Part shown: piece after piece, positions 35,405-43,745 of the stretch
Position numbering within the stretch: the first letter of the stretch is position 1
Layout: each line of letters opens with the position of its first letter
Assembly: GCA_965660675.1 (NCBI GenBank)
Contig: CBFIAU010000004.1
Location: forward strand, 1-64,000
From: UBA12202 sp002691725
GTDB lineage: Bacteria; Pseudomonadota; Alphaproteobacteria; Puniceispirillales; UBA1172
Length of the DNA stretch: 64,000 nucleotides
Reading direction: 5' to 3'
The notes under the pieces: model-generated
What the model was told of the DNA's origin: nothing
The model's input: the letters and a program-made list of their open reading frames with translations, nothing else
Database searches by the model: none
Translations under genes and position numbers: made by a program

Positions 35405-36118
35405 TTATTCCGCATCAAATGCATCAGCCAATTCTGCCATGCTGTTAAATTGCATCGCCACATCTGGCATATCACCGGGGTTCATCGTCGCCCCAAAGCC
35501 TTCTTTACCATGACGCCGATAAATCCAGCAATTTGTTAATCCCTTAGCATTGGCAGGAGCATGATCATGAAACATGCTTTCGGCGACATGAAGGATTTCA
35601 TGCTTTTCGATACCTCGCGCCGCCAGTTGCTCCAGCATATAATCAAAATTGCGCAAATCAGGCTTATAACTGCCAATATCTTCGGCGGTATAGACGCCGT
35701 CAAAATCAATCCCTAAGCGTGAGGATGAGCCCTGAAAGCTGATATTATCTGTGTTGGTTAGCACCGCTAACTGAAAATGTTTTTTCAATCTGGCTAAAGC
35801 TGATCTGCTGTCATCAAAGGCTGGCCATTGCCGCACCGAGTGACCATAGGCCTGACATTCTTCCCAGTTCACGGCAATACCCCACTGCTCTGCCAAGCGC
35901 CGATAAACGATAGCCAATAATTCGGTATATGGCTTGGCAGGTGTCCATTTTTGGGTGGTCGATTCATGAAACGCATGAGCTTCAAGAATCTGATCACGCG
36001 ATAACGGGTCAGGCAACTTATCGGTTAAGGGTTTGAGCGCATTGACCATGCCGCTTTCCCAATCAATCAGCGTCCCGTAAACATCAAATGTGAGAATCTT
36101 ATACGAACGTAGTTTCAT
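35405..36118 (-). CDS. HAD-family hydrolase, haloacid dehalogenase type II-like
   Basis: 237 aa. The nucleophile is D12 in LTFDVYGTLIDW; motif II is LTNTDN, motif III lysine is in GSYKPDLRNFDYML, and the acidic motif is HVAESMFHDHAPA. The type II dehalogenase layout fits cleavage of 2-haloacids, although many relatives are phosphatases of unknown substrate. Single gene on the minus strand between a secreted protein and an XRE regulator. Confidence 0.83.
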   Translation of the reverse strand: MKLRSYKILTFDVYGTLIDWESGMVNALKPLTDKLPDPLSRDQILEAHAFHESTTQKWTPAKPYTELLAIVYRRLAEQWGIAVNWEECQAYGHSVRQWPAFDDSRSALARLKKHFQLAVLTNTDNISFQGSSSRLGIDFDGVYTAEDIGSYKPDLRNFDYMLEQLAARGIEKHEILHVAESMFHDHAPANAKGLTNCWIYRRHGKEGFGATMNPGDMPDVAMQFNSMAELADAFDAE

Positions 36119-36246
36119 TATCGCCTCAATTTCATTTAATGCCTGACGCTAGCATATGGCTCTGGCAAGAACAAATCCTGGATCTGCATATGGGCAATAT
36201 TTTCATGTAAGGCGTCAGGCTGGAGCAAATCTTAATCACAATTCCA

Positions 36247-36636
36247 TCACAACAATTTGATATCAGATTTTAGTTTCCGCAAGGATTTATTAACTTGCTG
36301 TAACAGCTCAGACAAATGCTCAACTTCCATACTCATATTCTGGATTTTCGCTTGTAATGCCGTTTTGGAAAGTGGGGTTTTAATGTTGCGGCCGCCTAAT
36401 TCAGCCATCAGAAAGACTGGCGATACCCCAAGCACGCCTGATAGCGCCACGAGCTTATTTATTCGCGGCTCTGATCGGTCATGCTCCCAATTTGTCATTG
36501 TTGTTTGCTTAACACCTATTATCCGCGCCAATTCTGCCACTGAGTATCCAGCATTCTCACGCAGCATAGTGATGCGCCCACCTAATGTGTGCAACTCTTC
36601 GCTAGCTTCGCTATTCATGATTGATTTTTTTGACAT
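36247..36636 (-). CDS. XRE-family helix-turn-helix regulator
   Basis: 129 aa. Residues ~18-75 form a lambda-repressor-like HTH (GYSVAELARIIGVKQTTMTNWEHD cut here at the recognition helix), and the C-terminal ~45 residues form a probable coiled coil (heptad-like MEVEHLSELLQQVNKSL) for dimerisation. Targets unknown. A 14-bp tandem duplication lies just upstream (36651-36678), where its own operator might be. Confidence 0.85.
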   Translation of the reverse strand: MSKKSIMNSEASEELHTLGGRITMLRENAGYSVAELARIIGVKQTTMTNWEHDRSEPRINKLVALSGVLGVSPVFLMAELGGRNIKTPLSKTALQAKIQNMSMEVEHLSELLQQVNKSLRKLKSDIKLL

Positions 36637-36650
36637 GCGCGCACCCTATA

Positions 36651-36678
36651 TCATCACTATGGTTTCATCACTATCGAC
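36651..36678. repeat. 14-bp tandem duplication upstream of the XRE gene
   Basis: TCATCACTATGGTT and TCATCACTATCGAC are adjacent, between the XRE gene and the PhyH-family gene. They may be a duplicated regulator site or simple slippage. Confidence 0.7.
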
Positions 36679-36708
36679 ACTATGCCGAAATATTGTTACG
36701 AGAAGATG

Positions 36709-37500
36709 TTACGATGATTGATAAATAACCGGAAAATCATCCCCTGCCAGCGGCTCACCCATGCCAAGATCAATATCGGGAAAGGCTGGAGAACATTTCG
36801 CTGGCTCACCACAGATCCGCGCATCATCACCGACCAGACGAAACGATATCGCGCGGCGGCGTGTTGCCGCGTTATTCCCCGGCGCACCATGTAAAGTGCG
36901 AAAATCAAAAGCAATCGCATCACCGGGCTTAACATCCCATCCAAGAATAGGATATTGATCAGGATTGCTGGCGATGTCTGGCACCGCCTCACGCTTATCG
37001 TTCTCGATCAGCGCCTCACCATTAAAGCGTTGCGGGCGAAACAGCTTATCCGCCTTATGTGAGCCTTTGATATATTGCACACAATTTTCGCGCTTCACAT
37101 GATCAAGCGGCACCCAAAAACTAATGGTGCGTTTTGCCTCAACAAAATAATAGGGCTGATCCTGATGCCATGGCGTAGGAAAACTTGACCCCGGCTCTTT
37201 GACCAGAACGTGATCATGAAACATTTGCACCTTGTCCGAGCTGGTCAGTTGCGCAGCCAATTCGCCTAAAGGTGAATTAAGCACGAAATCACGATATTCT
37301 GGCACTTGCGACCAAACACAGTAATCTTGAAAAAATGGCGCTGTTCCATCTTCAGGCTGATAGGTGCGTTCACGCCAGCTTGGGTTCGCCATATTGCGCT
37401 CAATACCTTGCCGCAAATGCTCAACCCATTCGGTAAACACACCTTCACATTTTACCGCACCATCGGTTGCAAAATCCGATATGACTTGTTCAGATAACAT
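36709..37500 (-). CDS. Phytanoyl-CoA dioxygenase (PhyH)-family Fe(II)/2-oxoglutarate oxygenase
   Basis: 263 aa. The facial triad is H112-x-D114 (TPWHQDQPYY) and H204 (RTLHGAPGNN), with a nearby Arg (TRRRAIS) for 2-oxoglutarate. Such enzymes hydroxylate carboxylates or small metabolites such as ectoine. ATG 37500 lies 38 bp after the start-distal end of the homocysteine methyltransferase gene, so the two may be co-transcribed. Substrate unknown. Confidence 0.85.
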   Translation of the reverse strand: MLSEQVISDFATDGAVKCEGVFTEWVEHLRQGIERNMANPSWRERTYQPEDGTAPFFQDYCVWSQVPEYRDFVLNSPLGELAAQLTSSDKVQMFHDHVLVKEPGSSFPTPWHQDQPYYFVEAKRTISFWVPLDHVKRENCVQYIKGSHKADKLFRPQRFNGEALIENDKREAVPDIASNPDQYPILGWDVKPGDAIAFDFRTLHGAPGNNAATRRRAISFRLVGDDARICGEPAKCSPAFPDIDLGMGEPLAGDDFPVIYQSS

Positions 37501-37538
37501 TTTTAACCCTCATTTCATTCTTCTAAATAAGCAATATC

Positions 37539-38504
37539 TTAATGACTAATGCAAACAATATCATGCCCTTTGGCAGAAATTTGTTTGGCTAGCTCGGCAA
37601 TATGAGCAGGGCTAATCTCACAACAGCCACCAATGATTTGGGCGCCTGTTTCAATCCATGCCATCGCATATTCGGCATATTTTGTGGGCGGCAAGTCTGT
37701 TCTAGCGGTTAACTCATCGACGGTTTGCCCTGGCTGCATTTCCTTGATGCTGGTGAAGCCATTGGCATAGCCGCCAAACATCAATCCCGATTTCTGCAAT
37801 ATCGGCATGGCGGCGCTGACTGCCTCCGGATAACTGCAATTGATCATGACGCCATCAGGGGTATGCGCCGCCATTTGCTCAACTACCCATTCCAGCCTCT
37901 CGCCTGACCGCAACTGATTGCTGGCATCATCATTTAAGGTAAATGAGGCATAGACTGGCTTGCCCACCTCCCTAGCGGCAGTGATAGCGGCGCGCGCCTC
38001 TTCCCAATTCGTCATCGTTTCAATGAAAAATACATCCACATGATCTTTCTGAAGCGCGGTAATTCGCCGAAACTCATCCAGGGATTTATCATAATCATGG
38101 GCGCATTCATGCACATAGCTGGCAACCAGCGGCGGCAAGCATCCGGCGATAGTAATGTCCTGACGGGCAATAGCCGAAGCCGCTATGGCATCATTGGCAA
38201 TCTTAATCGCGGTTTTATGAACCTCCTCAAAATGGTCTTCATAGCCATGCATAGCCATGCGTGTTGGTGTCGCCGTATAGGTGTTCAGCGTCAGCACTTT
38301 TGCCCCGGCCTTAATAAAATCACGATGCACCGCCAAGACAATCTCAGGCTCCTCCAGCATCACGGTAATTGACCATAAGGCGTGCGTCTGGCCAGTGTAA
38401 CGCAGGCTGATTTCCTGCCCCAGACCACCATCAAGCAAAACAATATCAAGCATCACATTATCCATGTTCACATATGAAAAAGCAGCCACTAAACTGTCAG
38501 CCAT
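37539..38504 (-). CDS. Homocysteine S-methyltransferase family protein
   Basis: 321 aa from ATG 38504 (TTG 38519 and ATG 38453 are in frame; the conserved domain starts at VLLDGGLGQE). The Zn-binding cysteines are in MINCSYP and IIGGCCEISPAHI. The family moves a methyl group from betaine, S-methylmethionine or dimethylsulfonio donors to homocysteine, giving methionine. In this osmolyte-rich window a betaine- or DMSP-type donor is plausible but not shown. Downstream lies the PhyH-family gene. Confidence 0.83.
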   Translation of the reverse strand: MADSLVAAFSYVNMDNVMLDIVLLDGGLGQEISLRYTGQTHALWSITVMLEEPEIVLAVHRDFIKAGAKVLTLNTYTATPTRMAMHGYEDHFEEVHKTAIKIANDAIAASAIARQDITIAGCLPPLVASYVHECAHDYDKSLDEFRRITALQKDHVDVFFIETMTNWEEARAAITAAREVGKPVYASFTLNDDASNQLRSGERLEWVVEQMAAHTPDGVMINCSYPEAVSAAMPILQKSGLMFGGYANGFTSIKEMQPGQTVDELTARTDLPPTKYAEYAMAWIETGAQIIGGCCEISPAHIAELAKQISAKGHDIVCISH

Positions 38505-38580
38505 AGCAACATCCGTCAATGAGATATTTTGGTGATATTTTAACCTGAATAAAGCAACATCTGATCATGATCACTTCACC

Positions 38581-38650
38581 CATGATTGGCCCTGATTGGC
38601 CCTGATTGACCAAGATTAGCCATGATTGACCAAGATTAGCCATGATTGGA
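38581..38650. repeat. Seven tandem decamers upstream of the homocysteine methyltransferase
   Basis: Seven consecutive 10-mers of the type CATGATTGGC / CAAGATTAGC fill 38581-38650 exactly. They lie in the divergent gap between the methyltransferase gene and a small acidic ORF. Confidence 0.9.
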
Positions 38651-38757
38651 CAGATAGAGCAACAGCCGTTATGTTTGCCTCAAGCAAAACCCATATGGGC
38701 GCCCGATCTCTATCACCGCCCTTTTTTAACCTAAAGCAAGAGCAGACGAAGCCAAAG

Positions 38758-38979
38758 ATGACATCAGATCAAGCCAACACTAATCATGCTCAAGATGCTC
38801 AAGATGCTGAAGACGATGCTTATGACGATTCTGGGGACGATGCTGGCATTGATGAAACATTAATGACAGATCATCTGATGGATCACTTTGCGACATGGTA
38901 TCTGGTGACGGTGGTGACGGTTGATCTGCTCAAGCTGTTTTTCCAGCATTATAACGCGACACATCCTGCCGAGGATTGA
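38758..38979 (+). CDS. Small acidic hypothetical protein
   Basis: 73 aa from ATG 38758 (the frame is open further upstream to 38626 but without conserved look). The first half is Asp/Ala/Gln-rich, partly built from 9-bp repeats (AQDAQDAED); the second half has a hydrophobic stretch (ATWYLVTVVTVDLLKLFF) that may be an amphipathic or membrane helix. No Shine-Dalgarno is clear. It could be a real small protein or a non-coding frame. Confidence 0.35.
   Translation: MTSDQANTNHAQDAQDAEDDAYDDSGDDAGIDETLMTDHLMDHFATWYLVTVVTVDLLKLFFQHYNATHPAED
38788..38814. repeat. Three 9-bp tandem repeats in a small acidic ORF
   Basis: GCTCAAGAT, GCTCAAGAT and GCTGAAGAC are consecutive and in frame, encoding AQD-AQD-AED. 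Confidence 0.8.
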
Positions 38980-39056
38980 TTTTGCTTGTACCTGATTTTG
39001 TTTTCTCGCTAGGATATCAGGATAACTTGATAAATTAGATATGCTGCGTTTCCTTA

Positions 39057-40250
39057 ATGACAAACACGATATCCATCCTTGAGCAACTGATCCAATTCCC
39101 TACTGTCAGCAGGGATTCCAATATGGCGCTGATCCGTTATGTTGCTGATCTGCTTGCTGAATATGGGATAACCGCTGATATTATCGAGAATGATGATGCG
39201 ACCAAGGCTAATCTTTATGCCAGCACTGGCGGCAGTCGCCATGGCGGTGTCATGCTCTCAGGGCATACGGATGTTGTGCCTGTTGATGGACAGCATTGGA
39301 CGGTTGATCCATTTATCATGAGTGAGGCGGGGGGTAAGATTTATGGTCGCGGCACCACCGATATGAAAGGATTTGTCGCCGCCAGTATTTCATCCATGAT
39401 TGCGGCTAGCAAGCTTGATTTGGCGGCACCTTTGCATCTCGCCCTATCCTATGATGAGGAGCTAGGCTGTTTAGGGGTTCCATCGCTTCTGCATATGATG
39501 AAAACAACCGATATCAGACCAGCTATGTGTATTGTGGGTGAGCCAACAGAGATGAAATTAGCCATTGGCAATAAAGGCAAAACGTCGATTACCGCCGAAT
39601 GTTGCGGGCGTGAGGCACATTCAGCGCTTGCCCCAACAGCCGTCAATGCCTTGCACCTGGCCTGTGATCTGGTGAATGAGATTAGAACATTGCAAGCCGA
39701 GATTGCCGAATATGGCATCAAGGATCATGATTTTAATATCCCCTACACGACCCTGCATACTGGCATTATGTCAGGCGGGGTTCAGGTCAATATCGTCCCT
39801 AACAAAGCCAGCGTTCATTTTGAAATCAGAAATATCGCTGAGGATGATCCATTGGCTATTTTGGATCAATTAAAAACGCGCCTAGAACCGATCATTGCAA
39901 CCGCTCGTAATATTGCCCCTAATGCTGATATTGAACTGACCATTACCAATAGTTATCCGGGGTTAAGCACGCCTAGAAATGCCGATATTGTGACTTTTGT
40001 GAAAAGCCTGACAGGCCGTAATGATACGATCAAAGTCGCCTTTGGCACGGAAGGCGGATTATTCAGCCGTGATCTGGGAATACCAACCATTGTTTGCGGC
40101 CCCGGTTCTATGGAACAAGGACATAAACCTGATGAGTTTATCAGCAAGGCTCAGCTGGATTTATGTGATGAGATGCTCCATGCCTTGAACCTGAGACTTA
40201 TGGCAGGGACAATATCTTATCAATCTTCTCAGCGCATGAATGAGGGATAG
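39057..40250 (+). CDS. argE: Acetylornithine deacetylase-like M20 peptidase
   Basis: 397 aa zinc-dependent hydrolase. The metal-binding histidine is in LSGHTDVVPVDGQHW, bridging Asp/Glu in GRGTTDMKGF and DEELGCLG, and the C-terminal His in GPGSMEQGHKPDEF. It most resembles ArgE, which deacetylates N-acetylornithine in arginine synthesis; other M20 acylases are possible. It is followed after 2 bp by a flavoprotein oxidase, suggesting it acts in amine or amino acid breakdown instead. Confidence 0.82.
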   Translation: MTNTISILEQLIQFPTVSRDSNMALIRYVADLLAEYGITADIIENDDATKANLYASTGGSRHGGVMLSGHTDVVPVDGQHWTVDPFIMSEAGGKIYGRGTTDMKGFVAASISSMIAASKLDLAAPLHLALSYDEELGCLGVPSLLHMMKTTDIRPAMCIVGEPTEMKLAIGNKGKTSITAECCGREAHSALAPTAVNALHLACDLVNEIRTLQAEIAEYGIKDHDFNIPYTTLHTGIMSGGVQVNIVPNKASVHFEIRNIAEDDPLAILDQLKTRLEPIIATARNIAPNADIELTITNSYPGLSTPRNADIVTFVKSLTGRNDTIKVAFGTEGGLFSRDLGIPTIVCGPGSMEQGHKPDEFISKAQLDLCDEMLHALNLRLMAGTISYQSSQRMNEG

Positions 40251-40252
40251 AG

Positions 40253-41587
40253 ATGTCATCAATTTTTGCTGATGGGTTCAAAGACACCCCTTACTGGTGG
40301 GAAGCAGCACATCCCATCACCGGAGATGATGCCTTTCCAACAGAAAGCCCGACACAAATCCCGGCAGAAAATAATGTCATCATCATTGGCAGTGGCTTTG
40401 CTGGTTTATCGGCGGCAATGGAATTAGGTCGACAAGGCGTTGCTGTCACTGTCATTGATGCCGGAATTATCGGCATTGGCGCCAGCTCACGCGCAGCAGG
40501 GTTTATTTCGGGCAGAGCTGGAGTCAGCAAGCAAATCAATCTGGAAAAAATGGTCGGTGAGAGCCACGCCACCGCCATCCTTGAAGAAGCAGATGAAGCC
40601 TATCAGCATTTTCAGCGCATCATTGCCCGCGAGGAGATTGATTGTGATTTTAATGGGAATGGCAGGTTTGTTGGTGCTTATACCCCCCAATCTTATGAAG
40701 CTATCGCCAGAAAAGCAGAGGAATATAACCGTGATGGGCAAAACCGGTTTTTCATGGTGAGCCGCCAAGATCAAGATACCTATGTCAAAAGCGATTATTT
40801 TCATGGCGGCATGGTCACCCGTGACGCAGGCTCACTGCATCCAGCGAAATATCATGCTGGGCTTGTTAAAACCTGCCTTCGCTATGGGGTTAAGCTGATC
40901 GGCAATACGCGCGCGACCAAGATCAATAAAACTCATGCCGGATTCACTGTCACAACCAATCGCGGCAACATAAAAGCCGATCAGGTCTTGCTAGCCACAG
41001 GCGGCTATACAGACCGCGTCTCCCCTTGGCATCGAAAACGCATTATCCCCATGTCGAGTACGATCATTGCCACCGAACCTATTGGCAAAGCGCGGGTTGA
41101 TGCCATGCTACCCTTTGGCTGTGCGGTCATTGATACAAGACGTGTCATCAGATTTGCGCGCCCCTCACCTGATGGCACCCGATTACTGTTTGGTGGGCGC
41201 GCTCGTTTCACGCCAATAGACGCCAAGAAAAGTGTCCGTATTCTGCATGGCTATATGCGTGAGATGTTTCCTGATATGGCGGATGTTTCTATCACCCATA
41301 GCTGGGCTGGGTTTATGGCCTTTACCTTTGATTTTCTGCCCAAGATTGGCCGCCATGATGATATCCATTATGCGATGGCATGTAATGGTGGTGCTGGTGT
41401 TGTGATGATGAGCTGGCTCGGCTTTCAAGCGGCGCGTAATATTATGCAAACCACCAATCAGCCCAGCGCCTTTGAAGGCCTGCCCTTCAAAACCATGCCG
41501 TTATATTCTGGCATACCGTGGTTTGTTCCGGTCATAGGAACATGGTATCGGTTTCGTGACTGGTATGATTTGCGGCGTTCAGCGTGA
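40253..41587 (+). CDS. FAD-dependent oxidoreductase, gamma-glutamylputrescine oxidase-like
   Basis: 444 aa. FAD motif VIIIGSGFAGLSAAMELG after a ~40-residue lead; ASSRAAGFISGR is near the flavin, and the C-terminal FDFLPKIGRHDDIHYAMACN closes the active site, as in PuuB/OrdL-type amine oxidases. It would oxidise a secondary or gamma-glutamylated amine. The gene starts two bases after the argE-like stop, so the two are an operon. A role in polyamine breakdown would link to the Pot transporter at 61-64 kb; inferred. Confidence 0.84.
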   Translation: MSSIFADGFKDTPYWWEAAHPITGDDAFPTESPTQIPAENNVIIIGSGFAGLSAAMELGRQGVAVTVIDAGIIGIGASSRAAGFISGRAGVSKQINLEKMVGESHATAILEEADEAYQHFQRIIAREEIDCDFNGNGRFVGAYTPQSYEAIARKAEEYNRDGQNRFFMVSRQDQDTYVKSDYFHGGMVTRDAGSLHPAKYHAGLVKTCLRYGVKLIGNTRATKINKTHAGFTVTTNRGNIKADQVLLATGGYTDRVSPWHRKRIIPMSSTIIATEPIGKARVDAMLPFGCAVIDTRRVIRFARPSPDGTRLLFGGRARFTPIDAKKSVRILHGYMREMFPDMADVSITHSWAGFMAFTFDFLPKIGRHDDIHYAMACNGGAGVVMMSWLGFQAARNIMQTTNQPSAFEGLPFKTMPLYSGIPWFVPVIGTWYRFRDWYDLRRSA

Positions 41588-41594
41588 TACCTTT

Positions 41595-41628
41595 TAAGTG
41601 GCAGCTTTAGCTAAGTGGTAGCTTTAGC
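41595..41628. repeat. 17-bp tandem duplication at the end of an EamA gene
   Basis: TAAGTGGCAGCTTTAGC and TAAGTGGTAGCTTTAGC are adjacent; the stop codon (41611-41613) and the last codons of the minus-strand transporter gene fall within them. Confidence 0.88.
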
Positions 41629-42594
41629 GTTTTCAAGACGCGCTTCGGCACGGGTTTTTGTGTTTTCTCTGACGACAATCAAAATCCCGGCGCCAGCGAT
41701 TAATGCCATCCCCAGCAATGCCTGATGCCCCGGCCAATCACCAAACAAAATGCGCCCCCAGATCATAGCAAAGATCAGATAGCTAAAATCTAATGGCGCC
41801 AGCCAGCTGCTATCTGCGGTTTGATAGGCGCGGCTAAGGAAGATATTGCCGGTCAAATTAAGCAAGGAAGCAAGCATACATAAGCCAACAACCATAAGGC
41901 TGAGTTCTGGCCAACCAATAAGCAAAAATGGTAAGGATAATCGGCTCGTATCGGATAGCGGCAGGATGGCGATCACCACAGCACCAATAATACCCACAAC
42001 AAAAAACATTAGCCCCACCATGAAAGCAATCGCAAGCGGTCTTTCCCGGCGGCAATAGCGGCGCAGGATGAGAATGTTTAGCGCATAGAAAAACCCGGCA
42101 ATAACTGGCATGATCTGCATGGGATGAAAGGCTGTACTAAACGGATTGATCAACAGCAATGCCCCTGCCATGCCAATCGCCAAAGCGCTAAATCGCCATA
42201 TTCCAACCTTTTCCCCCAGCAATGGGCCAGCCAGAATAGTCACAAAAAGCGGATAGGTATAAAGCCCAGCAGACATTTGTGAGACCGTGATATATTGAAC
42301 ACCACCAAAAAAACAGATCATACAACAGGTCAGCATCAATGCCCGCATGGCGACTGCCAGCACTCGCTTTGGACGAATTAAGCTGAGCCCACCTGCCGCC
42401 GATGCGATCATTAACATCAGCCCCATATTGCCAAGCGAGCGAATGGATTGGAACTGCCAGAATGACGTATAGTCAGCTATTTTCTTGACCATGACATCTT
42501 GGGCAGCAAGCACAAATACCCCAAATAACAGCAACCCTAATGCCAGAAAGGGTTTATCGCCACGGGCGCGCATAAATAATTTTGGTGGAAGCAT
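41611..42594 (-). CDS. EamA/DMT-superfamily transporter
   Basis: 327 aa from ATG 42594, which follows AAGGA at 7 bases; GTG 42615 is less likely. About ten hydrophobic helices form two EamA repeats (one near FLALGLLLFGVFVLA, the second near PVIAGFFYALNILIL). DMT exporters move amino acids, amines or other small metabolites out of the cell. It is divergent from the DMSP lyase gene. Cargo unknown. Confidence 0.85.
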   Translation of the reverse strand: MLPPKLFMRARGDKPFLALGLLLFGVFVLAAQDVMVKKIADYTSFWQFQSIRSLGNMGLMLMIASAAGGLSLIRPKRVLAVAMRALMLTCCMICFFGGVQYITVSQMSAGLYTYPLFVTILAGPLLGEKVGIWRFSALAIGMAGALLLINPFSTAFHPMQIMPVIAGFFYALNILILRRYCRRERPLAIAFMVGLMFFVVGIIGAVVIAILPLSDTSRLSLPFLLIGWPELSLMVVGLCMLASLLNLTGNIFLSRAYQTADSSWLAPLDFSYLIFAMIWGRILFGDWPGHQALLGMALIAGAGILIVVRENTKTRAEARLENAKATT

Positions 42595-42678
42595 GTTACT
42601 ATCCTTCGACCACACTTCACCATAATCAGGACAGGGCTGTCAATTTTTCAATGCCATTGCTTATATTATGCCAGTATG

Positions 42679-42700
42679 TAGGTAAGTATTAGGTAAGTAT
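42679..42700. promoter_or_regulatory. Two 11-bp direct repeats upstream of the DMSP lyase gene
   Basis: TAGGTAAGTAT is present twice in tandem in the divergent gap between the EamA gene and the DMSP lyase gene. One helical turn apart, the copies could bind a regulator on one face of DNA; they may also be another of the genome's slippage repeats. Confidence 0.4.
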
Positions 42701-42786
42701 AATCACGGGCGGAGATGTTATTCTATTGCGGCTGAAAACTAATCATCTTAGGGTTAACATTATTATTATTTTAGGTGAGATATGTT

Positions 42787-43524
42787 ATGCGTGATCTAGC
42801 AACCAACCTTCATGCCGCCTTTGCTGAGGCGCTTCAAACGCCTGCCACGCATCCGTCAGGTGACCACCATGATGCCATGGTTAAACAAACTGTTGTTGGG
42901 TTGGCGCAATTATCCGATAGCGCGCGGCGGCATGTCGATATAGGCCCTTATCCTGACGCATTAACCCATTATGGCGCGGATTTACTTGCGCAAATGATAA
43001 AAACTCCATTAGCGGAATTAATGAGAGACTTATGGTCTGAGCTTCATTGGTATGAGATTTTTTCCGATGCTTCCATTAGCGAAACGTTAAGTAAAGGCTT
43101 AATCACTGCCCCTATTGCCGGCACTCGTGGCCAGTTGGTTAGTGAGACCATCCTGTCTGGCATTTTCTTGCTTGCCCCTCATATTCATTACCCTCTGCAT
43201 CAGCACCCGGCCCTTGAAATCTATTACGTCCTATCTGGTGAGATACATATTTGCCATGGCAGAGACAAAGCCCCCATGCGGATCAGCGCTGGCGATTATT
43301 CCTTAACCCCACCTGATCAAGTGCATAGCCTGACCACTGGCGACAGCCCATGTCTGATTATTTATACATGGACTGGTGATCTGGCGAATGAGAATTGGTG
43401 GTGGGTTAAAGAAGATGATGTCTGGATCAGAAAATGCTGGCAAAGAGAGGCCAGCGGCACATGGAAAGTCGTCCATAAAGAGCCTTTACGAGATGAGATT
43501 ATAGCCCTGTCCGGAGATGCTTAA
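42787..43524 (+). CDS. Cupin DMSP lyase (DddL/DddQ family)
   Basis: 245 aa from ATG 42787, placed 7 bases after AGGTGAG. A C-terminal cupin barrel carries metal ligands H138, H140 and E144 (YPLHQHPALEIYYVLSG) and H180 (PPDQVHSL). The segment LLAPHIHYP just before it is typical of DddL/DddQ, which split dimethylsulfoniopropionate into dimethyl sulfide and acrylate. The ~120-residue N-terminal helical region suits DddL/DddQ better than small cupins. It stands alone, with a divergent EamA gene upstream and an ABC importer downstream. Confidence 0.77.
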   Translation: MRDLATNLHAAFAEALQTPATHPSGDHHDAMVKQTVVGLAQLSDSARRHVDIGPYPDALTHYGADLLAQMIKTPLAELMRDLWSELHWYEIFSDASISETLSKGLITAPIAGTRGQLVSETILSGIFLLAPHIHYPLHQHPALEIYYVLSGEIHICHGRDKAPMRISAGDYSLTPPDQVHSLTTGDSPCLIIYTWTGDLANENWWWVKEDDVWIRKCWQREASGTWKVVHKEPLRDEIIALSGDA

Positions 43525-43674
43525 TCATATCATCAGAGTATAATCTGCACTCATATTTATATGTGAGGCGCATTTTGAACATTACGCATATTTGACAAAC
43601 GCAAGGTAATCATAGGGTTTTCATTATTTCTGGTTTTATGGTGTCGGATTTATAAAAATTAGCTAAAATCCAGT

Positions 43675-43704
43675 TTGGCTGTTCACATGTACATTTTTTA
43701 TGTT
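43675..43704 (+). promoter_or_regulatory. Candidate promoter of the dipeptide-type ABC operon
   Basis: TTGGCT (43675-43680) and TATGTT (43699-43704) are separated by 18 bp, 41 bases before the binding-protein ATG, in an AT-rich 220-bp gap. Reasonable sigma-70-like spacing but imperfect hexamers. Confidence 0.3.
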
Positions 43705-43745
43705 ATGGTTTTATTAAGATGATTTTCTGTTTGGGAGGATTTAAC

